Positions 23,142 through 35,994 of a DNA stretch of 64,000 nucleotides are shown here, piece after piece. How positions within the stretch are numbered: the first letter of the stretch is position 1; each line of letters begins with the position of its first letter. A program made the translations under genes and the position numbers. The DNA comes from Tyto alba (taxonomy: Eukaryota > Chordata > Aves > Strigiformes > Tytonidae): positions 13,447,777-13,511,776 of the forward strand of contig NW_024881303.1 in assembly GCF_018691265.1 (NCBI RefSeq), written 5' to 3'. The notes beneath the pieces are model-generated. The model was not told the origin of the DNA. It was given only the letters and a program-made list of their open reading frames with translations, and did not search any database.

Positions 23142-23520
23142 GACCGTGGGGTCCGGGAGTGGGGGGCCGCCCCTCGTGTCCCTGCCCTGGGGCGTGTGGC
23201 CGGAGGGGCTGCGCTCAGGCGCCAAGGGCGAAACCCGCGGGCCGCTTTGGGCGGGGGGGGGGGGCCGGGGTCCACCCCCCCCCCCGTCCGTCCGACGGCC
23301 CCCAGCTCGGCCCGGCGGATCGTCCCTGCATGTCTGCGGGCGAAGGCAAGCACAGCCCGGAGCCAGCGGAGCGGCGGCTGGGGGAGGGCAAGGAGGGGGG
23401 CCCGAGACCTGGAAAGGGTGTCAGGGAGCCCCGGTGGGACGCACCACTGGTGGTCCGCCCAGCTCAGCTAGCAAGCTGCAGGGCTTCAGCTGCATGTGGT
23501 TTGCGTGGGGTCCTCGGGGC

Positions 23521-24095
23521 ACGTCCCAGCTGGAAGGGATGGCAAATGTCTTCATGTCGAGGGAGCAATGGGGGTCGCCTGCTTCTGCTCTGAGGTCCCA
23601 GGTGGAGCCTTCTCAGGTCCTTCACTCGGCACAGTTCAGCACCAGCAGTGCTTTTGAGAAACAGGCTTTGTGCATGAAATCCTTGTTCTGAAATGGATTT
23701 TTGAAACGAAGCTGCGGCAATGTACATCTTCCAGTCCACCCTATTGGCTGGATGCACGGTTTTAAAAGCAGTGGCTCCCTAAAATGAAGAGATGATTAAA
23801 AGCTCATTTATTAAGAAACTCAAGCCACAAAGATAATGGGAATGAGTGCTGCGTTCTCTGGATACACGCTCACGTTTTGCATGTAGGAAGAAGGCATGAC
23901 TGGGCCTGTACTTAAAAATACTCCAAAGCTGCTTGTCAGAAACTTGCTAAAATGATAAACTGTGGACTTAGGGACAGGGATTGCGTTGTCACTGCTTCAA
24001 CCTTAAGTTAATTTTTAAGTCCAAATTTCAGTCCGCTGAGAAAAGAGAGTAGTAGGAGGAAGAGACTGTTATAATAGAAATGCTGACATTGCTAA
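23521..24095. other. Right shore of CpG island, nothing recognised
   Basis: Transition from GC-rich to AT-rich sequence. No gene or repeat recognised. Confidence 0.5.
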
Positions 24096-24860
24096 CCGTG
24101 GTGGTGTGAATTCACTACTATAATAAGACCTCAGCTAGCAGCCTAATTACAAAGAGATGATGTTATCTAGTAGTAACATAATCAGTTTGTTGGCTGTAAC
24201 ATAGAAAACTGGGCAATGGTCTATTTTATTGCTACTTTTGGCCAAAATGAAAAAAAAAAAAATCTATAAGATGCCAGGATCAAGGCAGGAGAGATACCTT
24301 TGCTATTCAATAAAACAGTGTTCTTCATGAACATTTTTCACTTCAATGCAGTTTTACAAAAGCATATTTAAAAAGGGATGGCTAGTGAGAATGCAAGCTT
24401 TCAAGCTCGGGATTGGAGGATGGAAAGGCCCAAGGGTGGAACATTGTTAAAAGTTTTCACAGAGGTCCTGAAAGCACAATGTTCACTTTACAAAATAGAA
24501 GTTTTCTCCTGGGTAATTGTTGAATGAGTTCGCATTGATTTGCAGCTGCAAACTTAAAGGAAAAATAAGGAAAGAAAATAAATGAAAAAGACAATTGCCC
24601 TGTTAGTAATTTAGAATTATGCTGCAACCATTAAGAAAATTGCATCAGATATATGTAAAATCAGAATTGACCTCTCAAGCTTTTAAGTTTACATATTCAG
24701 TATTCTGCAGCCCTCGCATCTTTCTTTTGATAATTATTTTTAAGGAATTAACATTCTGACAATTTTCTAGGCAGCTCGCTCTTAAATTGGAAATAACAGC
24801 ATAGGTGAATTAACTTGTAAGGTGTATGCATTAGTGAAACCTTATTGGTGAAATCTTCTG
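24096..24860. other. Candidate conserved non-coding element (tentative)
   Basis: AT-rich and CpG-poor, with homeodomain-type motifs such as CCTAATTACAAAG (about 24140) and GATAATTATTTTTAAGG (about 24728). Located within 1.5 kb of the island. Looks like intronic or flanking enhancer DNA, but this is a visual impression. Confidence 0.25.
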
Positions 24861-27800
24861 TAGAATGTTAGTCAGTGATGTTAGTGAGGTCAGAATTTCA
24901 CTCACTTGTTGCAGAAAATTACAAGGATAGAGACAGACCATATTATCCCTCTAGTTCAGGTTTAGATTTTGTTGTTGCTCTTGATGGTGTTCTGTATGTT
25001 TGACCTAATGCAAAATTCACTGAGATCAATGGGACTCTGGGTTGGGGTCATGAATTCTTCGAATGATCAAGTCTTAAGTTTCTTCATGTTGCTAGGAAGC
25101 CTAGCAGTATCAAGACCAAGATATATGAAAGTATGTGAAGACAATTAAAACAAAGTAATGAATATAGCCAAATTGTAACTGTCCATTTTAACAGAGCGCC
25201 TTGTAAATAACAGAACCCTACAAGAGTACTTGGGTGTGTCTGAGTCAACCCATTCTGGAAATCCTATGATATGCAGCTGCAGAAACTACACAAATTCTTG
25301 AAAAATTGTCAACAAAACCTGAAAGGACCCTAAGGGGTTTTATTCAAATTTGTTGAAATTTCTTGAAAATCATGTTTCCTGAGTTATATGTGGGCTGTGT
25401 TCTGCTTATAAATATATCACATGTTGTCCGGTAACTCTTGAAAAGTGGGCTAAAACTACTACAGTGACAACCTTGTTCATCTGATCTTAAGGCAACACTA
25501 ACACTCTTTTTAGACTCGCCATTTAACAAAGCATTATCATAGGAGCAACAAAGCAACCATTTGTGAATGTGTGTACTCTGGGCTGTGGAAAATCAGTGTT
25601 TGGCATTTGCTGTCAGGCTTACATCCAAAAACATACAAGTTAATTTGCACTATATGAGCACTGGCACAGCTGAGTGACAAATTGGAAAAGGTATTTTGAG
25701 AAATGTAGATGGTTCCAGAGCTGCCCTTAAACACTTGCTTGATGCTAGAAAACAGATGTGATATAATGATAGTTGTTTTGTTTTTATTGTGGAAGATAAT
25801 AGCAGCTTTTGATTACTGATTGGATGTGAAACAAAACTTTATGGCTGTAGGGACTGGATGTAGCATCTCAGCAGTCATACAGTATGCTAGCAGAAGCACC
25901 ATATATTAGTTCTGTAGAAAGATTCAAACAACAATTAATCACTGTTTCTCACAAATACAAAAATGAGAGGGCACTGAAAAATTCATTAAGGAAATTAATG
26001 TATGGATACAGAGTATGGAATTGTGGATGCTGGCTGCCATACAGGAAATCTCCAAGCCACTAATTGATGGAAATTTTAAGACCTTAGCAGGTCAGGGATT
26101 GCTCCAAACAATGTGTTTTCGCTTTCTTTTCATAAGTGTTTACTTCTGGCTACTGCAGAGAGATGACATTAGTCCATTATGGACATTTTTGCTTCCTCGG
26201 TGCATTGTTCTTGAAGTCCTACCTCCTTCATTTTCATTAGTCATGGTTACTTAGCTTTTTAATTTTGTCAGCTTTATTATTGAGAGATTAAGTATGATAG
26301 TGCAGAAGTGTGTCCTTGTCTATGTAGGAGCAAAAGAAGCAAGTGAAAGAGGGAAAGGGAAAGGCAGAGGGTGTTTGGAGAGCGGAGAAGGAAGATGGGA
26401 AATGTGAGTCTTGCAATGAGGTGACTGGTGAGGGGATGGGACAGGAAGAGGCTGGACCACTGACCGTGCAGAAAGCAGTGTTCAGAGATAGTGGTTTGGT
26501 TGAACAACCCCTTACTTAATGTGCCCTGCATTTCACAGTGGGAATGCAGCTTGCAATCTATGTGCAACAGTGAAGGACTGAAGAAGTAAGGAGAGAATGA
26601 AAAAGCAATTTTCTCATTTGTTTCTTTCCTATTTGTGAAGTCTGTGTAGCCCACACATTGGGTAGGGTACATTTAGAGACAATCTTAGACAAGACTAAGC
26701 TGGAGCTAGAACAAAGTTGGAAAAAAATTCCAGTAAGTTTAAAGATGATGAAAAATGTCTGACCCCCCTTCTCCCCCACATAAGGTACTTAATGTCCAGC
26801 AAAATCATCTACCCCCTAGGCAAATGCCTGACAAGAATATGGCATGTGTATGTACTCTGAAATCAGAGTTCAGGTTGTATATATATATGTAACAGCAACT
26901 CTGTCTTTCTGATAATATGTTGACCTAGAACTTTCACACTGTCATCTTTTCTACTTTCTTTTTCAGCCTTTCCTTCTTTGCTTTTGGGACAGAAAGTCCC
27001 ACATGCAGTGTGGTCCAGGTCATACTGGATGTCTCATGCAAGACAGTATCTTATTCCGTGCATGACTTACTCATGTTGCAAAAGCAGCGTGAGTAATGGG
27101 TTCTGGAATTCAGCTCTATATTGCATTTTGCATTTGGGATTTCTGTAATAGGTTCATGAAGTCCACAGGCTACCACTAGTAATTTTTCTATTTTTCTACC
27201 TCCCATTCCTGCTCTTTTTCCATTTCTCCAGAGATTTTCTGCAGTGCTGGAGGACTTTACAGCTTTGCAAAATGATGCAGAATTATATAAAAATGCTGCA
27301 AGCACTGTATAAACACATAGAGTGTATTTCTGATGCAAAGAGAGAAAGACCAGGGTTTGACTGGGAATGATCCCTTATGGTTCTAGGACTGTGGGTCGGC
27401 ATTACACCTTTACCAGCAGCAAGGTTTCCAGCAGCTGCAGGTCTTAGGGATGCACCGTGGGTGTGTAGAGGAGAAGTAGTTCTGGGCTGTTCACATTGCT
27501 AGTGGGATGCTTTAGATGGTCATCTGCAACATCACTCTTGGGTCCACCAGGAGGAAAACTGCTTTCCAAGTACCAGTGATGCTCTCAAGTACATGCTGTA
27601 GGACTCCAAGTACAAGGGCAAATTTGACGTTAAAAAGAAGCTCTCCAATGCACTGCATTGCTGATGTAGCACACCCAGTGAGAAATAGTTCTGGTCTAGA
27701 TATAACTTTTGGGAGCACATGCAGGTCAGACAAAGAGGGTCTCAGAAAGAAATGCAAAACAAACAAGAGTGTCCAAAATCACAAACAACTTATTATATGA

Positions 27801-30800
27801 TTGGGAAATAGAATGGAGGGGTTGTCTATAGCTGCACTTTGTTCAAACTTCAGTTAGGCTTGTGCTGTAATTTACTGCCAGTCCGCACAGTTCATGTCAA
27901 ACTCTGGGCTGTGGGTTTTCTTGCTGGTGATTCTGCAGCCTCCCAGGGTCCCTGGGGCCTGGGGAGAGCCAGTGTACAAGAGCGTGTTTGTTCAGGGATC
28001 TCTATTCAGTGCAAAGAGATGGTGACAGAAATTACTGTTAATTGTTGCTGTATGGGTAAAGGTTGGTGGGTTGCTGTGCAAGCAAGCCTCCTCTGCTCTG
28101 TTCCAGTTCCAAGTCAAGCAATCTAGATGAAACTAGGGAAAAGTGTTAATGCAGTTAGTGTTTGGTCTCAAAAGAAGAGAGGGAGAGACAAGGAGGAAGG
28201 TAAACATCCGAACCTGTACACAGGAGTGGTGAGTGTGTTGGGTCAAGTCCTGAGTTCAGACCCAGAAGGCGCATGCGGTATAGATGTGCTGAGCCCAGCC
28301 CTGTGTCCTACTAACCAGATCACAGGCAGTTGTGAAAGAGGGTCTGATGCTTTCCAGGATAAGCTGGCCATTTAGTTTGTCTTTCTAACTAGTCAATAAA
28401 ACTCAAACAATGCTCTTCTAGAAATTCTCTTTGTATTAAAATTGCCTTATTTCTATGTGTCGAAGTCTATATTTGGATGTGAATTGTAGGACCTTGGGGA
28501 TATATGTAGAGTTTAGTTAAATTTTGACACAGGAGCAACTGCATTATTTTCCTATTCATTTTCCTAATCTGTAAACAAGCTTTTGTGCAAGGCTCTTGGC
28601 ACTGAAAGTCTGTTTGAAATTGAGTTGTGGAAGTGCAAGAGTTCATAACCCTTCTCTTGCAGCAGCTGTTGGTGCCATCTGAATACTGAGTGCCTGCCTT
28701 AGGGAGGAGTGGTGAGGTCTTCCTTAGCTACTCGGGCAGAGCCTTAGGAGAGAGCAGCATTGCTGCCAGCTACATGACAAAGGACACAGATAGTGCATAC
28801 AACATCCTCCCCTTACCTCTGCTGGGAAGAATTAATGAGACACTTCATTATCCAAACACTTTCTGAGGCTGATCTTCAAACTCTTTAACCTGAGGATGGA
28901 TTTTCAGCAGCATGTATTTATTAGTGCTTTGCAGCTCACTAGGTTCCACTTTTGACAGCAATAGAAGAGTTTTCCACTGCAAACCTTTACTTTCTTGTTT
29001 ATTTAATATGCGTGAATCACTGCTGCTGGCTTAATATGTTAACAGTTATTTAAATAATGGTCTGGTAAATAGTTTAGTTTATGTATGGATTATAAAACAT
29101 AATACCTTACAATATATTGTGTGGTCACTCTATGTTAAGATTTCAGTAATATGCTTTTCCTAAATAACAAACAGCTCCTGCAGAGCTTGTTAGCCATGTG
29201 AGGACCATGTGGTATAAGCAGTTATAAATACACCAGTAAAAAACATTCCAGAGAATTATAAATCACTATAATGTTCAACTTCAGTGGGTTGATGAATAGT
29301 ATCTTTATTAACTTATTACCCACTTATCAAAATGATTTGTCTTGTACTTAGACTTAATTTTATGTTCAGTGTAAATTTTATATAAAGCCTGACTTTGTTT
29401 TCTTTTGCCAGACGTATTTATTTCTGAGTCAAAACTCAGTCTCTTTTGCGAAAAGGAGGAAAATCAAAGAGGCATGATAATCAGCCTAAACTCATCCAAA
29501 GCACTTTAAAAATAGCCAGCCCACCTACTGCACTGGGAGATTATATAGTGCAGTGTACAGAAGCACAGTGTGGAGTAGCTAAGGAACCATGCAATATGGA
29601 AGCTTTTCAAAATGTACCGATGTACCGAGGCAGTGGCTCCCTAACCAGTACCAGGTTTACTCCTGCTAGGGCATCTGCCTGTCAGACCTCAACCCCATTA
29701 CAGCTTGGTGCCCAGGATGTTTAATTCTCTTTCCATCAGAAATGTCCCAGCAGGGATTTTTGTTTCCAAATCAGTTGCTTATAGTGGGGAGAGGTGGGGC
29801 AAAAGGTGATCCAAGAGTGAGACGGCGTCATTGATCAGTCACTGGTGCGGAGGGTGGTGGTGCACTGGCATTGGCACTTGGGTGGTGGTTACACAGATGG
29901 CCCGTGTCAACTAAAGTTCTAGCAGACAGGTTTGCAAAGGGATGTAGGTGCACAGCTGCCCTGTGGGCCTTGCTGGGCTCTGCAAACCCATGCCCAGCTG
30001 TCATCTCACTCTGTCAGTGTCTCGGCTCTGCAGGGAGCGTGTTACAAACTGCCTGCAGGTTCTGACCTTTCTTTACTGGCCAGTCTTCCCAGCAGAGCCC
30101 TCTGCAGGAGTGTTAGACTGTTTGGGCCTCTGCTCACACAGGGATGCTGTTTCTTGATGGATCCTAGGATTATTATGGTGGCATGTAAATACACAATGTA
30201 TACATACACGAATTAAATTGAATTGGTCTAATCTAGGGAGACCATTTTTATCTTTTTTCTTGCTCTTCCCTCCATCATGCTTGCTCTGTCTTGTTATAAA
30301 CCCCTGCTTGTCTGTTCTTCTAGCCAGCTTTTATCAGTGGTTTACCTTTAATTGATACACATAGTTGGGCAGTTTACCTAATTTCCCAGTAAACGTTCTA
30401 TCGGTGAAAGAGCTTTTGGCACGTGAACTGCATACATTGCAAAAGGTGATGTAGGAGGAAGAGTAGTATGTCTGTGTGTTACCACACTATGGCTTAGGTC
30501 AGGTGGTCACATCGCTGTATCTGAGGGGAATTTTGGATCAAAATAAACTTTGAGGTTGGCTAAACCAAAGGGGATTTTCCCATGATAGATCAAACAGAAT
30601 GTACTGTGGAGGAAAATGAAGAAATCCAGTCTCATGTTTTTCAGAATCACTGATTTTGAAAGGGTTAACTACCTGCCAGGAACTGCATCTTATTAATTTA
30701 ATGCATATTGGCATTTCCTTTGCATATGTCTATTACAGAATTTGATGAAACAGCTTTTGTTTTTTCACACTTGTCTCTCTTAAAATTTGTGTATCATCAG

Positions 30801-33800
30801 TAAATGTTATTTTTTCTGGAACAGCTTGCACTTTCTTCTCTATGCAGACAGAAGTCAAGTCATCCTATTGCTTTAGATTATCATTTTCAGCTTGATTAAA
30901 AAAGTAAATATGTAGACTTTTATTGCTCCCGACAACAAGGATTGTAACCAGCTTACATGCTGAGATTTGTTAATTTATCTGTCTGTAGATTCACTACAGG
31001 AATGGAGGGGTTTGCATGGACCTACAACATGATATTAGGGCCCTACTATAATTTCAAATGCATTTTGTGGAGGTAGGAAAAAATTGATAGTGTGAGTCCA
31101 AATTAGCACATGGATTGGCCTTCATTGTTTCCAAAGGGAAGGAAATTCTCTACTTCTTTACAATATTTCGAAGACTTTGGTAGCAAGTATGTTCACAGGA
31201 TGGGGGTTGTCTAAACTGTGCACTTCAGATTATTTTAAGCATTTTATTTAGCCGAGAGCTGGAGTTCCCTAAATGGTTGGTGGCATTTGAAAAAACCTCA
31301 GTGTACACGGGAAGAGAAGAACCTGCTGTAGCTCTTTTGGGTCCTGGGCTGCCAAACATACAAATATGGATAAGCATGTCCCACTGACTGCAGGAGAATT
31401 TCAGTTTAAGGTCTTCCAGAAGTTTTTTCAGAGTTGGGATTTTAAGCAACTTCTGTGTTGGGCCATAGTGTAGAAAAGAATATGTGCTCATACTGTGAGC
31501 TTCCTCAAATCAATGCAGAAAATCAGATATACTTGGTTAATATTATAATTTGAAATATAGTCAAGATTTCTGAAAAGGAAAACTCTAAATTTAGAGAAAA
31601 GGTAATAATCCTATTGCAGTACAGGGAAATAGCCTCTGGATTTTTTTCTACCAGCATTTGCTTCCTACTAATGAAATTATGTTTAGGAGCAACTTGCGTT
31701 TTTTCCATCAGGCCTTTTAAGGGTGGCAGAGAGAAAACCTTGCAGGGAGGTTGTTATGCAATTATTGCTGTATATCTTTCTGCTTTTGAGCCTTTATTCT
31801 GCTCTGATTTTTTTGTGTTTTTGTTTCAATCCTTGAAAAGATGTCATTCTCTCACTGAATGTGTTTTTCCTCCTAAACACAAGCTGTAAATACATACACA
31901 GATAATATTATGTGATTCTTCGAGTCAGCTGCTTGCAGTTTTGGTGTTCTATCCTAGGCAACTTTAGAAAATTATTATCAAACCTCATAAGCTCAGACAT
32001 AACAGCTCTTTGACTGGTCTTTGCCATGGAAATGGCAAGTTTTAACACTTAAGTGTATATGTAAAACAAAAATCCCAGAGGTAACAGACAAGTAGAATTT
32101 TACAGGCTTGTTATAGACACAGTGACATCTGATTTTTGTTGTAGTCAATGATTCCTAATATTACGTGCCATTTTGTGTTATGTAACCATTTATTAGTAAT
32201 CTGCATCTCCTATTAAAAATCAGTTTTCAATGCTTTTTTCTCCCTGATCATATCTTGAGATAGTATGTGGGTATGTATTTATGTCTACTAAAATAAAACT
32301 GAAGGTGTTCTTCTATATTAAGAATTTCTGAAGTACTTGGAGATGGATTCTGTGTTTGTCATGAAGTAACTGTTGTCCTAATCATTACCAGGAATTGAAC
32401 CTGGAACTACCAGAGCTGGAGGATAGCTTGACAATTTGAGCTCAAAAAGGCTAAATCTCCTGGCTAGTAGTTGTAGGACAGTCATGCCTTTTGTGGCTCT
32501 GGCAGAAGTTACTAGTTGGAGAGGTAATTATGCTTGTGCAACTCAAAATTGTCAGTGAAATCCAAGGGAATTTGGGGGTTTGCAGGGAATGCAAAATAGG
32601 GCTCTTCCAGGAGCTTCCCAGTAAGCATGAAAGAGTGGTGTTTTTTTTCTTGTTTTTGTTTTTGCCTTTTTTTTTTTGTGTGTGATGGGTAGTGAGGAAT
32701 CCTAACATCTGACATAGTTCTGGCTAAGTGCATTCTTCAGTTTTCAATTAGTGGTGATGGAGTCCATCAGTGAATCCTTTCAGGAGTAACCAGCTGGTAT
32801 TTCCTAAACCCTTGTCTGTGTATCATGTAAAGCTCAGTGTTACCACTCTAAAGAAAGACCTTGAAAAGTTAAATGCCATTGGAATTTAGTAATGTAGGCC
32901 ACAGTGTAAACTGTGGTTAAGTTGAGCTGAGGCCTGCTTTAGAGAAAGAACCTGTAATTGATTAAACCCTGCCTCTAGCTAGATAAAAATGAGTTTGAAG
33001 TAGATTAATATAAAAAGTTAAAAGCTTCCTCGTTGTTGTCAGTTTTCAAAATGAAACTTGTCAAGAGTTTGGCAGAAAGAGCTCAAAGACAGATCTGATT
33101 CTAAACCGAGAAAAACAAACCCAAAGGAGGAAACAGCAGTATGGACCTTCTCATGTTTGGTTGATTTAAATTAATTTTCTCAGTGAAGGCCATGACGTTC
33201 TGGCCTTCATTTTTACTCGCTAAGCCATTTTTCTCCAGACTACAGTCCTTCATGAGTTTGGTCTCATAGCTTTGTCTAGCACAGAAATATCTTCTGTACT
33301 GCTTGGCCTGTCTTCTCATGGCCTTTGTGAATCTTCTCTGACATTTACTGTGTGTAATTATTAGGAGAACATAAACCAAGGGGAAAACTCAAAAGATAGT
33401 CTTGGATTCAGTAAGAAACTGTCTGAGAGAGAATTGAAGTGGAGACAGCACAGCCTAACAGCTAGAATGATGTCAGACTTTCTGCTGGAATCTGCTTCCA
33501 TCTGTAACTTTGGATGGCACGTGACCTCTTCGTGCGGCACAAACAGTTTGGCCTACTGTGGGCACAGCCACAGTTTGGTGACATGGTGGTGCAACTTTCT
33601 GTTATTAATTTGGACATAAATTGTGTAGTCCCAATGATGAGTGAAAAGTGAGACTCACAGGCCGTCTCCAACAAATGCTACCAAAGTGTTTATCAGAAAA
33701 CAATTTTGAATTTACTTAGTGTCACACTGGAAAGCCATTTTAGAAGAGGTTTGGGATTTGGCACCCTTTCTTAGTATTTTTTTCCCGTATCCTTTTGTAT

Positions 33801-33838
33801 ATACAACTAGGTCATGTTAGTGACAGGCATGAATCTCC
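24861..33838. other. Long non-coding stretch
   Basis: AT-rich, with short scattered open frames that resemble nothing known. 'AAATTCACTGAGATCAATGG' with 'GACTCTGG' (about 25014-25050) is probably a further palindromic-family copy. A short (TA)n lies at 26879-26888 and a T/G-rich tract at 32641-32684. A good-looking acceptor (TTTTCTTTTGCCAG, ending 29411) precedes a 92-codon frame (29446-29724) that is closed by a stop just after the acceptor. Confidence 0.5.
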
Positions 33839-33893
33839 ATTCCATTGCACTGGTTTTATGCCAGAGTAACCCCACTGGTTTTCACAGTATAAA
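33839..33893. repeat. Ancient dispersed palindromic repeat, copy 6
   Basis: 'TTGCACTGGTTTTATGCCAG' followed by 'AGTAACCCCACTGGTTTTCA' matches TTGCACTGGTGTAAAACCAGAGTAACTCCATTGACTTCA of the family. Confidence 0.5.
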
Positions 33894-34800
33894 AGACTGA
33901 TGAAATGTAGTGAAAAATTGATCCCATACATATTCCAATCTCTGAGTGACTTAATATTTAGTGCTAAAACATTTTCAACCTTTAAAAACAACACTTCTAT
34001 CAGTCATGTTACAGATTTAAAGTTTGCTGTCTCACGACTTGCCAGAACTGCAGCAAATGCTGGGAAGTGAGCATGTCCTTAATTATGGCAAATCATGGGA
34101 TATCTGATCTTTAAGTTTGACGGTCCTGTATGAAGGTCAGCTAGTGCTCTTGTATATTGACCTCAGTGCCGAAACATGTACCTTTCCCCACCCAGTCTCT
34201 ATTTTAGGGTAAAATAATATAATAATTTCCATAGATGTAGGCTATTTGTTCCTTTCAGATGGTAGCAGTTTGAAATCTGTGTCAGATCTGCAATGTTATG
34301 GACCAAGAGATAAGTTAACAGAGACCTTGAGAAAGTAAACAAGGCAGAAGTTAGATGCAGGATGTTTCATGGGTTTGTAGGTTGTTCTATGACTACAGAA
34401 GCAAAACCTGTCTGTTGTTGTTTCAACAAGATACATATTGTAAATATATATGCTTCTATTATTCGTACATTTTATTCTATTATTACATACATACATAGTC
34501 CCTTTAACTACTAATTACTCACTAACCTACTGCTCTATTTGCAACATGAGGGAAGCATTGTGCTATCTGTAAATTTCTGAAGCTAATGAGCCTGTTCCTG
34601 TTAAAATTAGTTGCAAAACTCCAGTTGATAGCAATAGGATCAATCTCACTACTGTCGATGATCAGAAGCTAATACTCCTGAGCATTAACTTGGGAAACCG
34701 GGACAGACTGTAGTCTCAAAGGACAGATCATTGGGGAGGTACAGGTGTATAAAAGGGATGTAGGGGTCTCTTGTATTTGAGACTTCGTTACACCACAGAT
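33894..34800. other. Non-coding stretch, nothing recognised
   Basis: AT-rich. No gene or repeat recognised. Confidence 0.55.
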
Positions 34801-34918
34801 GTCCTGCATGACTTTTAGACTAGTTAATATGATTCCCTTCTGAATCTGTAAACTGGGCATAGCACCACGTCCTTACATTAAAAGGAGTGATAAGCTCAGA
34901 TAGTGGTCTGAAGCACAT
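34801..34918 (+). repeat. MIR-class SINE, sense
   Basis: 'CCTGCATGACTTTTAGACTA' then 'TGAATCTGTAAACTGGGCAT' and 'CCTTACATTAAAAGGAGTG' follow the MIR forward order (TGTGACCTTGGGCAAGTTACTT ... CATCTGTAAAATGGGGATAA ... CTTACCTCATAGGGTTG). Strongly diverged. Confidence 0.55.
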
Positions 34919-34992
34919 ATTGTGGTTGGGAGAGATTTCTTATAAGACTCAGGCATGAGCTTGGTCTGAAACAGTTGGGTAAATAGTACTAG

Positions 34993-35030
34993 TAGTTAAT
35001 TAATTATTAGTTAATTAGTTCAGTTAATTA
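34993..35030. repeat. Cluster of AGTTAATTA units
   Basis: AGTTAATTA appears three times (34993, 35009 and 35022), together with TTAATTAATTATTAG. It gives four to five homeodomain TAATTA cores in 38 bp. Either simple-sequence expansion or a homeodomain site cluster. Confidence 0.6.
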
Positions 35031-35194
35031 GTAACTGATAGAGTAACAGCTGTTGCTCCCGCGTGTTGTGTAAGAGGGTTGTGACCCTTGGTCTCATGCG
35101 GTGCTCCTGACGGCACCACAGCAATGCAGCAAACTGATGGTGCTGCAAGTCAATTATTGCCTCTTTTCTTACGTATATATTCAAATTATGTAGA

Positions 35195-35250
35195 CTAATG
35201 AGGTATTATGTGTCTGGTCCCTTCCAACTTCAGATTCTACGATTTTATGG
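35195..35250 (+). mobile_element. CR1 LINE 3' tip, sense
   Basis: 'GTCTGGTCCCTTCCAACTTC' then 'AGATTCTACGATTTTATG' is the typical CR1 3' end (GGTCCCTTCCAACC ... ATTCTATGATTCTATG), degenerate. Only the last 50 or so bases are present. Confidence 0.7.
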
Positions 35251-35600
35251 GTGAAATGTGATAAGTGTGATACATTTAGGCTGTGGCACATTTAAGGCAA
35301 GGAAACTTGGTTTAGCCTGTAACAAAAATGATTATGTTAAACCACATTGTCTTGTGCTAGTTAAGGGCTGAGGATGTACAAAGACTGCTTGGTTCAGCTG
35401 GCATGTGGTAACTTGTTAAGCCTTGGTAATTTGATCTGAGCTCATATAAAGGTTTAGATAAGAAATTGTGGTTGTTCCTTTTGATATCAACATCTCTGAT
35501 TACATGAAAACAAGTCTAGCAACATGAAGGTCTCAAGAAGATTTATATTGGTTAGCAGTATTCCTCCCTCCTTTTCTCCCTTCCACTTTTTACCAATTTA
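35251..35600. other. Non-coding stretch, nothing recognised
   Basis: AT-rich. No gene or repeat recognised. Confidence 0.5.
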
Positions 35601-35758
35601 AACTGGCTGAAGAACAGAATTCCTGTTTCATGGGAAATCTTGTTTTCTTGAATTTTTTTGTGTGGGGTTTTGGTTCAAATTGTTCCGGGATATAAAAAGA
35701 AATTTTTCTGCCAACCAGAAATTTTGAGATAATTTCATTCTGGAATCAACAAACATTT
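35601..35758. repeat. Old 'GAAATTTCC'-rich interspersed repeat, copy B (tentative)
   Basis: 'CCTGTTTCATGGGAAATCTT', 'GGGGTTTTGGTTCAAATTGT' and 'AACCAGAAATTTTGAGATAA' resemble the same old family as 11656-11718. Tentative. Confidence 0.4.
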
Positions 35759-35989
35759 TATTACTGCAATAATAAATGTGCTCCCTGGTTTCTGCAGCTT
35801 CTCAGTGAAAATGGTGTTTGACAGGTAATTGACTCTCAGCTCTGTAGAGCAGTTGTGGGGCTATATGGAAGCAGTGGTGCTTTGGCAGCCCTGCTCTGTG
35901 AGCTGTCTCGAAGTGCGTTTCAGGGCTTCCAGACTTTCAGTTGTCATTTACTGGTAGGCGATGGGAAAGTCTGGAAATTACTGGGATTT

Positions 35990-35994
35990 CCATG
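35990..35994. repeat. Target site duplication, left copy
   Basis: CCATG directly before the LTR, repeated exactly at 36608-36612. Confidence 0.9.

Larger units (their letters stand above)
19140..23520. promoter_or_regulatory. Large CpG island, presumed promoter/first-exon region
   Basis: About 4.4 kb of very GC-rich sequence with frequent CpG, sharply bounded by AT-rich DNA on both sides. CpG islands of this size normally mark promoters, often of developmental genes. Visible elements include GC boxes (GGGGCGGG-type), a TGACTCA AP-1 site at 22833-22839, and a HOX9-13-like TTTTATTG pocket at about 22270. There are two outward-facing donor-like sites, minus at 22570 and plus at 23136. Open frames are long on both strands (up to 652 codons, 21395-23353 minus; 260 codons, 22361-23143 plus). 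They overlap heavily, are Pro/Gly/Arg-rich, and match no protein I recognise, so I call no CDS. The host gene is not identified. Confidence 0.85.

Noticed and set aside
22361..23143. A 260-codon plus-strand frame ending near the candidate donor
   Set aside because: Proline-rich with no recognisable domain, and it overlaps the minus frame. Base composition alone explains it.
21395..23353. A 652-codon open frame on the minus strand of the CpG island
   Set aside because: Low-complexity Gly/Arg/Pro-rich product with no known domain. Equally long frames occur on the other strand, and stop codons are scarce in such GC-rich DNA. The donor at 22570 would also interrupt it.
24895..24960. Possible CR1 3' end (CCCTCTAGTTCAGG)
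   Set aside because: Too short and out of register with the CR1 consensus I know.
29398..29724. Good polypyrimidine acceptor followed by a 92-codon frame
   Set aside because: Stop codons close the frame between the acceptor and the first Met. No family resemblance and no donor.
32375..32420. tRNA-like GGAATTGAACCTGG string
   Set aside because: No cloverleaf, A-box or acceptor stem could be assembled around it.
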